From: Streptococcus sp. oral taxon 056 str. F0418
GTDB lineage: Bacteria; Bacillota; Bacilli; Lactobacillales; Streptococcaceae
Assembly (NCBI RefSeq): GCF_000220065.1
Contig: NZ_AFQU01000001.1
Coordinates: 868,001-932,000 of the forward strand
DNA: 64,000 nt
Direction: 5' to 3'
Below are positions 29,777 through 38,875 of this stretch, in pieces. The notes under the pieces are model-generated. The model did not search any database and was not told where the DNA came from. It saw only the letters and a list, made by a program, of their open reading frames with translations. Position numbers and translations under genes: made by a program. The first letter of the stretch is position 1; each line of letters begins with the position of its first letter.

Positions 29777-29791
29777 ATAAACCGTTTTCAA
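29777..29791 (-). promoter_or_regulatory. CcpA (cre) site upstream of GH125
   Basis: TTGAAAACGGTTTAT on the minus strand matches WTGNAANCGNWNNCW with one mismatch (A for C near the end). A TATACT -10 lies immediately downstream at about 29767-29773. Confidence 0.6.
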
Positions 29792-29867
29792 AATATATAC
29801 ACAAACTAAAGTCCTTTCGATAATATAGTCACTTCATTTAGCGATTCTCAACGGTATAAATACACTT

Positions 29868-29889
29868 AAAGCTAGGTTTAACTAGCTTT
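29868..29889. promoter_or_regulatory. Inverted repeat between divergent GH125 and GH92 genes
   Basis: AAAGCTAG and CTAGCTTT separated by 6 bp, at the centre of the divergent promoter region. It could be an operator for the local regulator or a hairpin; no T-run of terminator length follows. Confidence 0.45.
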
Positions 29890-29909
29890 TCCGCCGTTTC
29901 TACATCTAT

Positions 29910-29948
29910 TAGAAAGCGATTCCAAAGACGCATTTTTCATGTTATAAT
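29910..29948 (+). promoter_or_regulatory. GH92 promoter with overlapping cre site
   Basis: -10 TATAAT at 29943-29948, with a weak -35 (TTCCAA) 17 bp upstream. TAGAAAGCGATTCCA at 29910-29924 matches the cre consensus with one mismatch and covers the -35. Confidence 0.6.
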
Positions 29949-29983
29949 CAAGGCAAAGCATGTTTGATTGAAGGAGACTTTTT

Positions 29984-32083
29984 ATGAAGACGATATTAGA
30001 AAGTATCGACACCCGCTACGGAACAGATAATTCTCATAGCTTTTCTCACGGCAATACCCTGCCCTATACAGGTGCACCCTTTGGCATGAACTATTTTGTA
30101 CCACAAACCAGTCATACAGATGGAGCATGGTTCTTTCAACCCGACTCCCCAGTTTTTCAAGGCATTCGATTAACACATCAACCAAGCCCATGGATTGGGG
30201 ACTTTTCTTGGCTCCTTCTGACACCAGTTACAGAAGAAATCTCAAATCCAGATATTTTCCATCGTCAGTCTTCTTATCGACCTAACGAGAGTATTTTTCA
30301 ACCTCATTACTTAAAAATCCATTCAAATCGCTATCAAATCTGTACAGAGCTTACTCCAACCACCTATGGGGCTTGCCTTCGCATGACTAGTCAACGTTCA
30401 CAGGCTATTCGTTTAATATTCCATAGCATGGCAAATTGCCACTTTCGTAAACTGGATTCCCACACTATCATAGGAAGTTTAAGCGAAGAGACTTGTCTGA
30501 CCAAATTGCCTCTAACTATGCACATCTGCTTACGGTTCAATCACCCTATTCAATCCCATCATTTTTTGGAGGAAGATTTCGTTATAAACTTTGAACAAAG
30601 TCAATTACAATTCTCCCTTGCAACATCTTTTATCTCTGAAGAGCAAGCTATCGACAATCTTCCGAGAGAGGATTTTGATAGTATAAAAGAACAAACCAAG
30701 CTAGCCTGGGAAAGCTATCTCCATCGTTTCGACGTTGTTCACCAAGGAGGAGCCGATCGTAGAATGTTCAACCACAGTCTTTACCGACTCTTTCTCTTTC
30801 CCCAAACCTTTTACGAGCTAGATGCACAAGGTCAAGAAATCCATTGGGACTTTACTCATCAGACTATTAAAAGGGGGAAACTTTTTACGAACATTGGTTT
30901 TTGGGATGGCTTTCGTACCAACCTTCCTTTGCTGGCTCTAATCGCACCTGATGTCTATCATGATTTTTTGGAGGGATTTCTAAATGTTTATAAAGAAACA
31001 GGCTATCTACCAAAATGGCTATCTCCTGACGAACGAGGGATGATGCCAGGCACTTTAATTGACAGCGTCATTGCGGATGCAGCATCAAAACACCTCATAC
31101 CCGATCTAGAAGAAGATTTTCTCCAAGCTATGTTAGACACAGCAGAAAAGGAAGATTCTCTAGGGCGCCATGGTCGACAGGGTACTTCGGACTATCAAAC
31201 TCTGGGCTATCTACCATCTAGCTACCACGAAAGTGTCAGTCATACACTTGACTATAGTTATAGCGACTTCTGTATTGCTAGTCTAGCTAGTAAACTTCAG
31301 CAAGAGCAAATAGCAGCTCAATATTTGCAACAAGCCCTTCATTATCAAAATCTATTTGATCCAGAAACAGGCTATATGAGAGCAAAAAACCAGCAAGGGC
31401 AATTCCGAGATCAGTTTGCACCTTATAGTTGGGGACAGGACTATGCCGAATGTTCCGCCATCCAAAACACACTCAGCGTTTTCCATGATATTGAGGGTTT
31501 GAAAGACCTAATGGGAGGGCAAACAGCTTTCACTGACTATCTAACCAAGCTCTGTCAGGACCAACCTTTCTTTGACGTGACAGGCTATGGATATGAGATT
31601 CATGAAATGAGTGAAATGGCAAATGCTCACTTTGGTCAGCTAGCCATTTCAAATCAACCGAGCTTTCACATCCCCTATCTCTTTCGTTATAGTGATAAGC
31701 CGGAATATACGAGTCTACTCATCAAAACTTTACGAGAGCAGGCTTTCCATCCAAACTGGCAGGCCTTCCCAGGAGATGAAGATAATGGGAGTCTTTCTGC
31801 TTGGTACATCTGGAGTGCCTTAGGGCTCTATCCGACTTGTCCCGGCAAGCCTTTTTATGACTTGGGCATCCCTCTATTTGACCATCTTCGTATCTATTTG
31901 CCTCAAGCCCATAAGTGGTTAGATATTTATTCCCATAACAATCAGCCCCATTTTCATTTTATTCAGGCAACTCATTTGGACGGAGAAGTCATATCAACAG
32001 TTTCTCATGAAGAGCTATTGGCTGCTCAGCGTTTAGATTTTTACTTATCATGGCTTCCTACCTTGTCTTCTACACAAGAGTAG
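29984..32083 (+). CDS. Alpha-1,2-mannosidase, GH92
   Basis: 699 residues, cytoplasmic (no signal peptide), divergent from the other mannosidase genes. The N-terminal beta domain leads to the catalytic (alpha/alpha)6 domain; GH92 landmarks include GFWDGFRTNLPLLAL-type sequence near 306-320, the acidic GDEDNGSLSAWY segment near 600 and GNEIS-like calcium loops. AAGGAG lies 8 bp before the ATG. It trims terminal alpha-1,2-mannose from high-mannose glycans. Confidence 0.92.
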   Translation: MKTILESIDTRYGTDNSHSFSHGNTLPYTGAPFGMNYFVPQTSHTDGAWFFQPDSPVFQGIRLTHQPSPWIGDFSWLLLTPVTEEISNPDIFHRQSSYRPNESIFQPHYLKIHSNRYQICTELTPTTYGACLRMTSQRSQAIRLIFHSMANCHFRKLDSHTIIGSLSEETCLTKLPLTMHICLRFNHPIQSHHFLEEDFVINFEQSQLQFSLATSFISEEQAIDNLPREDFDSIKEQTKLAWESYLHRFDVVHQGGADRRMFNHSLYRLFLFPQTFYELDAQGQEIHWDFTHQTIKRGKLFTNIGFWDGFRTNLPLLALIAPDVYHDFLEGFLNVYKETGYLPKWLSPDERGMMPGTLIDSVIADAASKHLIPDLEEDFLQAMLDTAEKEDSLGRHGRQGTSDYQTLGYLPSSYHESVSHTLDYSYSDFCIASLASKLQQEQIAAQYLQQALHYQNLFDPETGYMRAKNQQGQFRDQFAPYSWGQDYAECSAIQNTLSVFHDIEGLKDLMGGQTAFTDYLTKLCQDQPFFDVTGYGYEIHEMSEMANAHFGQLAISNQPSFHIPYLFRYSDKPEYTSLLIKTLREQAFHPNWQAFPGDEDNGSLSAWYIWSALGLYPTCPGKPFYDLGIPLFDHLRIYLPQAHKWLDIYSHNNQPHFHFIQATHLDGEVISTVSHEELLAAQRLDFYLSWLPTLSSTQE

Positions 32084-32094
32084 GTAACATAAAA

Positions 32095-32123
32095 GGAGAC
32101 TGAGACAGCTTGTCTCAGTCTCC
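32095..32123. terminator. Bidirectional terminator between GH92 and GH29
   Basis: Perfect 13-bp stem (GGAGACTGAGACA with its complement) and a 3-nt loop, flanked by AAAA on one side and CTTTAT on the other, between convergent genes. Confidence 0.9.
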
Positions 32124-32169
32124 CTTTATATTGGTCGAAAACTCTATCCATAAAGTCTGCTTGTATCTT

Positions 32170-33867
32170 TTAGTCTAAATGCCCTTGTACTCGGACCTTT
32201 GTCCGGCTTTGTCTACCATCCTCACGTATGGCACAAAGATAAAAATAGACTTCTTTTTGTCCACTAAACTCTATTGTTGCTAAATTTACCGACTTCGTCG
32301 CTTCACCTGGCGCAAAAACCACATCCCTTATCTGATCCTGATACGCTACTCCATGTACACCTGTACCAGGTTCTGTAGTGATTCGAATACGCTCTGCTTT
32401 CTCTAAGCCGTCCATACGACTCAAGCTAATCAAGCTGGTTTGGCCTGCAATTGCTATATTTTTTTGAGAAAATTCCAAGCCAGAATCAACTGACTTCCTC
32501 TCCATTATAGCTGGTGTTCTGTAAACAGCGAACTTGCTCAAAAGAGGATTGGCCTGAAAATTCGTCAAAATGAGCCGCAAACGTCTTGCTTCAACGACCT
32601 CCCCTAACAATAAACGCTTATACCCAATCGTCTGACCACGAGCAAAGACTGTCCAGCCAGTATCTTCCTCTACTTCAATGACAAAACCAGCTATTCGCTG
32701 TCCTTTTGTTATAGGTTCTCTGATTTCGACTAGATTGAACGAACAAGACTGTCCCAAGTCTATCTCAAAAACATAGGTGTCTTCTTCTGAATCTGGCGCC
32801 CAAAATGTTTCATTTCGACCATCCGTCAAGTTTCTTGACAGGTGACCGCTTTGCTCACTACTACTTGTAACCTTAGCTCCTAAAGCTAGATCTCTCTTAT
32901 ATAGCTCAGAAAGAACCTGATAAAATTCCCTCAGACGCTGACAATCTATTTCCGAAAGCAATCCCTCCTTAGTTGGAGGAACATTTAACAAAAGGGGAGT
33001 CCCACGCCCAACTGAATGCAAATAAATATCAAGTAAATCTGCTAAAGACTTAGGTGTTTGGTTTTCATGATAAAACCAGCCTGAACGAAGAGATACATCT
33101 GCCTCTCCCAAAGAATAATACGTCCCTTTGGGATCACCATGTAACAGATAATCCAACGACGTCTGTTCGCTCAACTTTTCTGGTCGGATCTTTTGCCACA
33201 AGGGATCACTAGCTCGGCCGCTCTCATTTCCAATCCAACGCAACTCCGTAGCCTGAGTTGAGAAGATAAGGGCTTCTTTTTGATAATGACGAATAATCTC
33301 AAACCATTTCTCAAAATTATACGTAACTTTTTGTGCCCCTTCGCCACGCGCCCCATCCATCCAAACCTCTACAAATTTTCCTTTATTCCCATACAGAGGA
33401 TTGCTCAAAATTTCTTCCAACTGCTTTTGGTAGTAATCATTATAGGCCTCCTGAGTATCAATATGATAGAGCGGGCTATGAGCATCCCAGGGTGATAAAT
33501 AAATTCCCAAGTCCATATCATACTTAGTAGCCGAGCAAGAAATTTCAGCTAAGAGATCGCCTTTCCCATCTCGCCAAGGACTAGCAGCTACCGTATAGTC
33601 TGTGTAACGACTAGGATAAAGCACAAAACCATCATGATGCTTCACAACGACAATCACTCGCTTAAAGCCTGTTTCTTTTAACACCCTTATCCATTGATCG
33701 GTATCTAGTTTACTTGGGTTAAAAAGTCTTGGATCTTCCTGACCATTTCCCCATTCCTGCTCATAAAAAGTATTGATCCCAAAATGGATAAATGCAGCTA
33801 ATTCATCACGATGATACTTTAGTTGCGCCTTTGAAGGCAAGGGGACAACATCATCTATCTTCTTCAT
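32170..33867 (-). CDS. Alpha-L-fucosidase, GH29
   Basis: 565 residues, no signal peptide. The N-terminal barrel has HFGINTFYEQEWG (about 28-40), VVVKHHDGF (about 73-81) and the nucleophile Asp in VEVWMDGARGEG (about 165-176). A discoidin-like (F5/8 type C) domain follows at about 335-460. It removes fucose from glycan antennae. It overlaps the GH2 gene by 4 bp (ATGA), so the pair is co-translated. Confidence 0.92.
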   Translation of the reverse strand: MKKIDDVVPLPSKAQLKYHRDELAAFIHFGINTFYEQEWGNGQEDPRLFNPSKLDTDQWIRVLKETGFKRVIVVVKHHDGFVLYPSRYTDYTVAASPWRDGKGDLLAEISCSATKYDMDLGIYLSPWDAHSPLYHIDTQEAYNDYYQKQLEEILSNPLYGNKGKFVEVWMDGARGEGAQKVTYNFEKWFEIIRHYQKEALIFSTQATELRWIGNESGRASDPLWQKIRPEKLSEQTSLDYLLHGDPKGTYYSLGEADVSLRSGWFYHENQTPKSLADLLDIYLHSVGRGTPLLLNVPPTKEGLLSEIDCQRLREFYQVLSELYKRDLALGAKVTSSSEQSGHLSRNLTDGRNETFWAPDSEEDTYVFEIDLGQSCSFNLVEIREPITKGQRIAGFVIEVEEDTGWTVFARGQTIGYKRLLLGEVVEARRLRLILTNFQANPLLSKFAVYRTPAIMERKSVDSGLEFSQKNIAIAGQTSLISLSRMDGLEKAERIRITTEPGTGVHGVAYQDQIRDVVFAPGEATKSVNLATIEFSGQKEVYFYLCAIREDGRQSRTKVRVQGHLD

Positions 33868-36800
33868 TTTTTCTCCTTTCGAACAAGGCAGTGCTCCCGA
33901 AGCAAGCGACCATCTTCCGCTCGAACCAAAATCCTTAGCCCATCGCTAGCAGTAAGCGGAACTATGGTTGCACTCGCTCCACAATTTTGATAAATAGTAA
34001 TATCTGAAGGCAATAGAGCATCCTCAAACTCGTAAATCAGCTGTTGCGAATCTAACTCTTTGCCCTTGACCACAACACTGACCTCTGCCTCACTATACGG
34101 AAGAGCTTTTTTAGAAAAGACTTGTAGTTCAGAAATAGCAATGGGTTCTTGTAAATGTTTAAAGCGCAATCGCACGGCATAACAATGCACAGGCGCAAAA
34201 TCAAACCGAACCATCTGGTCCTCTTTTTCAGGCTTCTGAACAACAAGATTAGCTACCGCCTTCCAATTTGCACCATTCGCTAAAGCAGTCTTTTCTTTCT
34301 CCACAGCATCGGCTACTTGAGGCAACTCTGGCTGTGGGCCAGTATAATATTCTAGTAAAAGATTTTCTAATCGTTCATCAGACCAATTATTGAAAGCCAC
34401 TGATACATTATCTACCAGACTCTTACTAAGACTACCCGCATCCCCAAAAATGATACCTACAAAGGCCTCACGTACAGCTACCGGACTGACCCAAGACTTC
34501 TGATCATTACCAGAAAAACTTAGATGTCTATCATTTAAAAAGGCAGCACCATGCTTTCTTTGTGATGCCGAAGCAAAGGCTAATGGAAGGGCAGAGCCTG
34601 TCCACTGGTTAGATATATTCTCATCCAATACCCCATCTTCACTGACTCGGATATGGAGCAACGCTTCTAAATCGCTCTCCTTGATCTTCCCTTTCAAATG
34701 AAAAGACCCTGCTTGTTCATACAAGTCCACTGGCACTTTTTCCCAAGTAACAAGAGCACTCCCCATTTTACCATTAGATAGAAAAACTGCTACTCGCTCA
34801 GGGAGCTTAGGCACTTGACCCACTAATGTCACCAGACTAGCGTTCTCCACTGCAACAATTCCCTCAACGACAATATCAGCCAAGGCCAACTCTTTTACAC
34901 CAGGTACTTTTCCTGAGATGGTAAACCGATGATAAAAAGACAAGTCTACCTCAGGTATCACCTCCCAACTCACAGGATAGCGTTTAGGAAATCCATGAGC
35001 CATTTCAACCAATACTGTTTCTGGCAGTTGAGGTTGCTGATGCTTGTTTGTATACAGACATAGCGGTCGAATTCGGACAGGTTCTGGTGGGTTTTCACTT
35101 TTTTCAATCATAAACTCTGCCTTCCAACTTAATCCCTCATACATAGCTGTAAGTTGGTTCTTTCCTGCTTGGCGTAGTTGCAAAGTATGATTGGAAATAG
35201 TTGCCCAGCCAGTCCCTGAACATGTCCAATCTAAAGCCTGACTGGAAATTTCTTGTTCCAAACCATCTGGATAAGACAATAGACATCGAATAGGGAGAAT
35301 ATCATCTTCTATAAACCGCTCTGCTCCTAGCTTAATCGTTAAAGCAACAGGCTGGGAAGGGAAGGATAAAAAAGGACCTGTTGAGATAAACACTTGAGCA
35401 GACTGCAAGCCTCTACTACTTGCGGTTAAAGTTATCATACCACTCTCTTCTTTACTTTCCACTATCACAATTCCTTGTCCATGGAAAGCGCGACGTTGCC
35501 AAGTCCCGTCTGTCTGAGCCTTATAGCGTTCTCGGCTGGATTGTTGACCATTATCTACTCCAACAATTTGACCTTGACCGTTCAGTTCAAACTGGATCTG
35601 ATGGTTTGCTGTCGGCACTAGATTTCCCTCTTCATCAACAATCTGATACCGAATATAGGCTAGATCTTGTCCATCCGCCTTTATCTGATTCTCTTCTGGC
35701 AATAACCGAATAGCTGCCGCTTTACCAGCTGTCTTGATTGACTGGCGTGCAATTTCCGTATCATTTTCATCATAGGCTACCGCTAATAATTCTCCCGGTT
35801 TATAAGGCAACAGCCACTCTAGATATAGCTCTTCTGGATTTTTCCCTTCTTGGTAAGAGCGTCCATCTGTCGTTAAACATTCATGAAATTGCTGCTTGCC
35901 TTGAGATTCCCCATTTAAAAAGAGTTCAACACGGCTCGCATTTGAATATGCGCGTACAGAAATCCTCCCTTGCTGATCTACCACATGCTGACGCAAACTA
36001 ACTTTTTCCCAATTCCAATGTGGTAAGAGATGAACCATAGGATATTCTTTTCGATTCCGCCACTGACTTTGATAAAGATAGTAGTCATTTTTGGGAATCC
36101 CAGCGGTATCTACTAAGCCAAAATAAGAACTTTTTACGGGTGTATTATTTTGATTATGCCAAGGTGTCGGCTCCCCAATATAGTCCACTCCTGTCCAAAT
36201 AAACTGACCTGCATATCCAGGATAGTTCCGATCAAATATCCAAGAAGCACTAGCCGTCTTTCCCCAAGGTACCCGATCGTTCCCATAGTCTGACTGCTCA
36301 AACTTTCGTAACGCTTTGTTATGTCCAACCCATTCCTTCTGCGGGCGGAAATAACTGCCTCTTGTCCGTGTAGCAGAGGATGTCTCTGAACCGTACATTA
36401 GCCAGTCAGGATGTTGCTGGCGCAGATATTCATAATTATCCTCTGCATAGTTCAATCCGACAGCATCCAGCTCATCCGCAATCAACTCATGGCCACCACT
36501 ACCATCTCCAAATCGAAAGGCATCGATTCCCATCGTCACATAGCGACTATCATCTAACTCCTTGACAAGCTTTACCAAGCGTCTCACTGTCTCTAGAGAT
36601 TTTTTATCGCCATTCGCCTCACTAATTTCATTTCCAATAGACCACATGAAAATAGCTGGATTGTTTCTTCCTCGTTCGATCATTGAACGAAGGTCAAAGT
36701 CAGACCATGTTTCATCTGCTTTCGCATCAGGATGGCTAGCTTTTTCCTCAAAGAAACGTCCATAATCATAGGTTTTTTTACCACCATACCAAGTATCGAA

Positions 36801-37886
36801 AGCTTCCTCCTGAACCAGAAGCCCCAGCTGAGCAGCCAATTTCAACAATTCTGGACTAGCTGGATTGTGAGAAGTCCGAATCGCATTGGCACCCATTTCT
36901 TTCATCTGACTCAGTCTACGATACAGAGCTTTTTCATTTTCGACCGCTCCAAGTGCCCCATGATCATGATGCAGACAAACTCCGTGTAGTTTCAAAGATT
37001 TTCCATTTAAGAAAAAGCCATGATTAGAATCCCAAGAAAGGTAGCGGTAACCAAACCAATCTTCCCGTTCATCAACTAAGACACCTTCTCGATAAAGAAA
37101 GGTCTTCAAGCAATATAAGGCTGGATTACTGCTCCACACATCCCAGAGATGCGGTTGCGATACAAAGAGGCCTCCCTTGATTGTCATCGATTGATAAGGC
37201 TGGACTTCTATCTCTTCTCTCTGAAAATGACTGGTGATTTCTCTACCTTCTTGATCTTCAATCCACTGCTTGATGGACAGATGAGCAACATCTGGTGAAG
37301 CATTCACAAGATCTGTCGTAAATACGGTTTCTACCTCACTATCATGCTGCTTCATTAAATGAGGTGACGAAATCTTGATTCCATTTAATGCTACGTGGGT
37401 CTGTTCCTGGATCAAAAGATAGACTTTTCGATAAATCCCACTTCCAGAATACCATCGACTACTAGGCTGTTGATTCTGAACAAAAACAGCCAGAATGTTC
37501 TCTTGACCATCATTTCTCAGATAATCTGTCACATCATAAGAAAAAGGAGTATAACCGCTAGGATAACGCCCTACCAATCGACCGTTCACAAAGACTTGCG
37601 AGTCCATATAAACACCGTCAAAACAAAGGCGGATAGATCTTTGCGACACATCTTCTTCTACAAAGAAGGAGGTACGATACCAAGCAGTCCCACCATTTAG
37701 TTGTCCACCTTCATTTTGTGCAGGAGATTGATAATCAAAATCATAAAAGATGCTCCAGTCATGAGGCAGATTGATTCTTTCCCATTGTTCAGTTCTCATC
37801 TCTGTGGCTAGTGCCTCTTCTTGACTTACCTTCTGACTAAAAAACCAGTTACGGCATAAATCTCTCTGTCCATCTAGTTTCTTCAT
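33864..37886 (-). CDS. Large cytoplasmic beta-galactosidase, GH2
   Basis: 1340 residues. The GH2 sugar-binding, Ig-like and barrel domains occupy about 1-600; acid/base Glu is in MWSIGNEISEA and the nucleophile Glu in YGSETSSATRTRG. Ig-like domains follow (DUF4982-like, about 640-850), then two Big_4-type modules (about 970-1110) and a C-terminal discoidin-like region (about 1120-1260). It lacks the signal peptide and LPXTG anchor of the pneumococcal surface enzyme BgaA, so it acts inside the cell. GGAGG precedes the ATG and an extended -10 (TGGTATAGT) lies at about 37905-37913, directly against the terminator of the preceding gene. Confidence 0.9.
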   Translation of the reverse strand: MKKLDGQRDLCRNWFFSQKVSQEEALATEMRTEQWERINLPHDWSIFYDFDYQSPAQNEGGQLNGGTAWYRTSFFVEEDVSQRSIRLCFDGVYMDSQVFVNGRLVGRYPSGYTPFSYDVTDYLRNDGQENILAVFVQNQQPSSRWYSGSGIYRKVYLLIQEQTHVALNGIKISSPHLMKQHDSEVETVFTTDLVNASPDVAHLSIKQWIEDQEGREITSHFQREEIEVQPYQSMTIKGGLFVSQPHLWDVWSSNPALYCLKTFLYREGVLVDEREDWFGYRYLSWDSNHGFFLNGKSLKLHGVCLHHDHGALGAVENEKALYRRLSQMKEMGANAIRTSHNPASPELLKLAAQLGLLVQEEAFDTWYGGKKTYDYGRFFEEKASHPDAKADETWSDFDLRSMIERGRNNPAIFMWSIGNEISEANGDKKSLETVRRLVKLVKELDDSRYVTMGIDAFRFGDGSGGHELIADELDAVGLNYAEDNYEYLRQQHPDWLMYGSETSSATRTRGSYFRPQKEWVGHNKALRKFEQSDYGNDRVPWGKTASASWIFDRNYPGYAGQFIWTGVDYIGEPTPWHNQNNTPVKSSYFGLVDTAGIPKNDYYLYQSQWRNRKEYPMVHLLPHWNWEKVSLRQHVVDQQGRISVRAYSNASRVELFLNGESQGKQQFHECLTTDGRSYQEGKNPEELYLEWLLPYKPGELLAVAYDENDTEIARQSIKTAGKAAAIRLLPEENQIKADGQDLAYIRYQIVDEEGNLVPTANHQIQFELNGQGQIVGVDNGQQSSRERYKAQTDGTWQRRAFHGQGIVIVESKEESGMITLTASSRGLQSAQVFISTGPFLSFPSQPVALTIKLGAERFIEDDILPIRCLLSYPDGLEQEISSQALDWTCSGTGWATISNHTLQLRQAGKNQLTAMYEGLSWKAEFMIEKSENPPEPVRIRPLCLYTNKHQQPQLPETVLVEMAHGFPKRYPVSWEVIPEVDLSFYHRFTISGKVPGVKELALADIVVEGIVAVENASLVTLVGQVPKLPERVAVFLSNGKMGSALVTWEKVPVDLYEQAGSFHLKGKIKESDLEALLHIRVSEDGVLDENISNQWTGSALPLAFASASQRKHGAAFLNDRHLSFSGNDQKSWVSPVAVREAFVGIIFGDAGSLSKSLVDNVSVAFNNWSDERLENLLLEYYTGPQPELPQVADAVEKEKTALANGANWKAVANLVVQKPEKEDQMVRFDFAPVHCYAVRLRFKHLQEPIAISELQVFSKKALPYSEAEVSVVVKGKELDSQQLIYEFEDALLPSDITIYQNCGASATIVPLTASDGLRILVRAEDGRLLREHCLVRKEKK

Positions 37887-37921
37887 GGCTTATCCTCCAT
37901 CAGCCTTACTATACCAAAAAA

Positions 37922-37942
37922 GAAGGCGCTATCAACGCCTTC
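37922..37942 (-). terminator. Terminator of the VIT-family gene
   Basis: GAAGGCG / CGCCTTC stem followed by TTTTTTGG on the minus strand, only 35 bp upstream of the GH2 start codon. Confidence 0.85.
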
Positions 37943-38007
37943 AATACGACTTCCTAAAAAGCCACTCTTTCTTCTATAATTTGTAGAAATCTAATGGCTC
38001 ACAACTT

Positions 38008-38697
38008 TTAGATTGTAAAAATCTGCCCAACAGCGTAGGTAACTGCCATAGTGAGCAGCCCGATAAGCAGATTTCTGATCATAGCATTTTTAATCGGGGC
38101 CTTGCCCAGCTTAGCACTAGTGTAGCCTGTCCCAAGGAGAGCAAAGGCTACAATCAAAACCGTTGACCAGATACGGATTTTGGCTGGAAGCAAGATAATA
38201 GTCATCATAGGAAAAAGCGCACCAACCGCAAATGCTAAAAAGCTGGAGAGAGCCGCATGCCAAGGATTAGTAAACTCCTCAATCTCGATACCGTATTTTT
38301 CCTGCACCAAAGCCTCTAACGGATCTTGGAGAAAGGCACGATTCGTCATGAGCTGGGCTGAAGTCTCACACTCACCATTTTGAACATAAGTGGCATAGAG
38401 AGATTGCCTAGCTATATCTGGATTTTTCTCTAAAAGCTCCCGCTCTCTAGCAACAGCAGCTTCTTCTGTATCCTTTTGAGTAGACACAGACACATACTCC
38501 CCACCAGCCATAGAAAAGGCGCCAGCTAAGACAGCTGCCAAACCTGACAGAAAGATAATCCAAACATTATCTGTCGCACTAGCTACTCCAATAACCACAC
38601 CTGCTATGGAAATAATGCCATCATTGGCTCCTAAAACCCCAGCTCGCAAGATATTTAGCCGGCCACTAAAGTTCTTATCAATTTTATGCTCTGCCAT
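38008..38697 (-). CDS. VIT1/CCC1-family iron or manganese transporter
   Basis: 229 residues from the ATG at 38697 (GGGAGAAC upstream). The N-terminal helix carries RAGVLGANDGIISIAGVVIG, the family hallmark, and about five membrane helices follow; the acidic stretch between helices 2 and 3 (EEAAVARERELLEKNPD) is the usual metal-binding arm. It probably exports or detoxifies Fe(II) or Mn(II). Confidence 0.88.
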   Translation of the reverse strand: MAEHKIDKNFSGRLNILRAGVLGANDGIISIAGVVIGVASATDNVWIIFLSGLAAVLAGAFSMAGGEYVSVSTQKDTEEAAVARERELLEKNPDIARQSLYATYVQNGECETSAQLMTNRAFLQDPLEALVQEKYGIEIEEFTNPWHAALSSFLAFAVGALFPMMTIILLPAKIRIWSTVLIVAFALLGTGYTSAKLGKAPIKNAMIRNLLIGLLTMAVTYAVGQIFTI

Positions 38698-38819
38698 TTT
38701 TATTGTTCTCCCTAATTTTTTATTTATAATCATTATAAATAAAGAGTTGAGCTAATACAAGGAAAAATAGAAAAATGAGAAAAGTCCGACGATTTAAGAG
38801 AAGAAAGTCATTGAAAAAA

Positions 38820-38838
38820 GAGCCGTTTTAAACGACTC
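38820..38838 (-). terminator. leuS terminator
   Basis: GAGTCGTTT / AAAACGGCTC stem with one G-T, followed by TTTTTT on the minus strand, about 38 bp after the leuS stop codon. Confidence 0.85.
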
Positions 38839-38875
38839 CTATCTTTATAATCACTATAATGCTGTAGCAAACGTA

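Noticed and set aside
37905-37913. TTGGTATAG-like sequence at the GH2 promoter as a third NagR site
   Set aside because: It coincides with an extended -10 element and lacks the AAAA flank shared by the two glmS sites.
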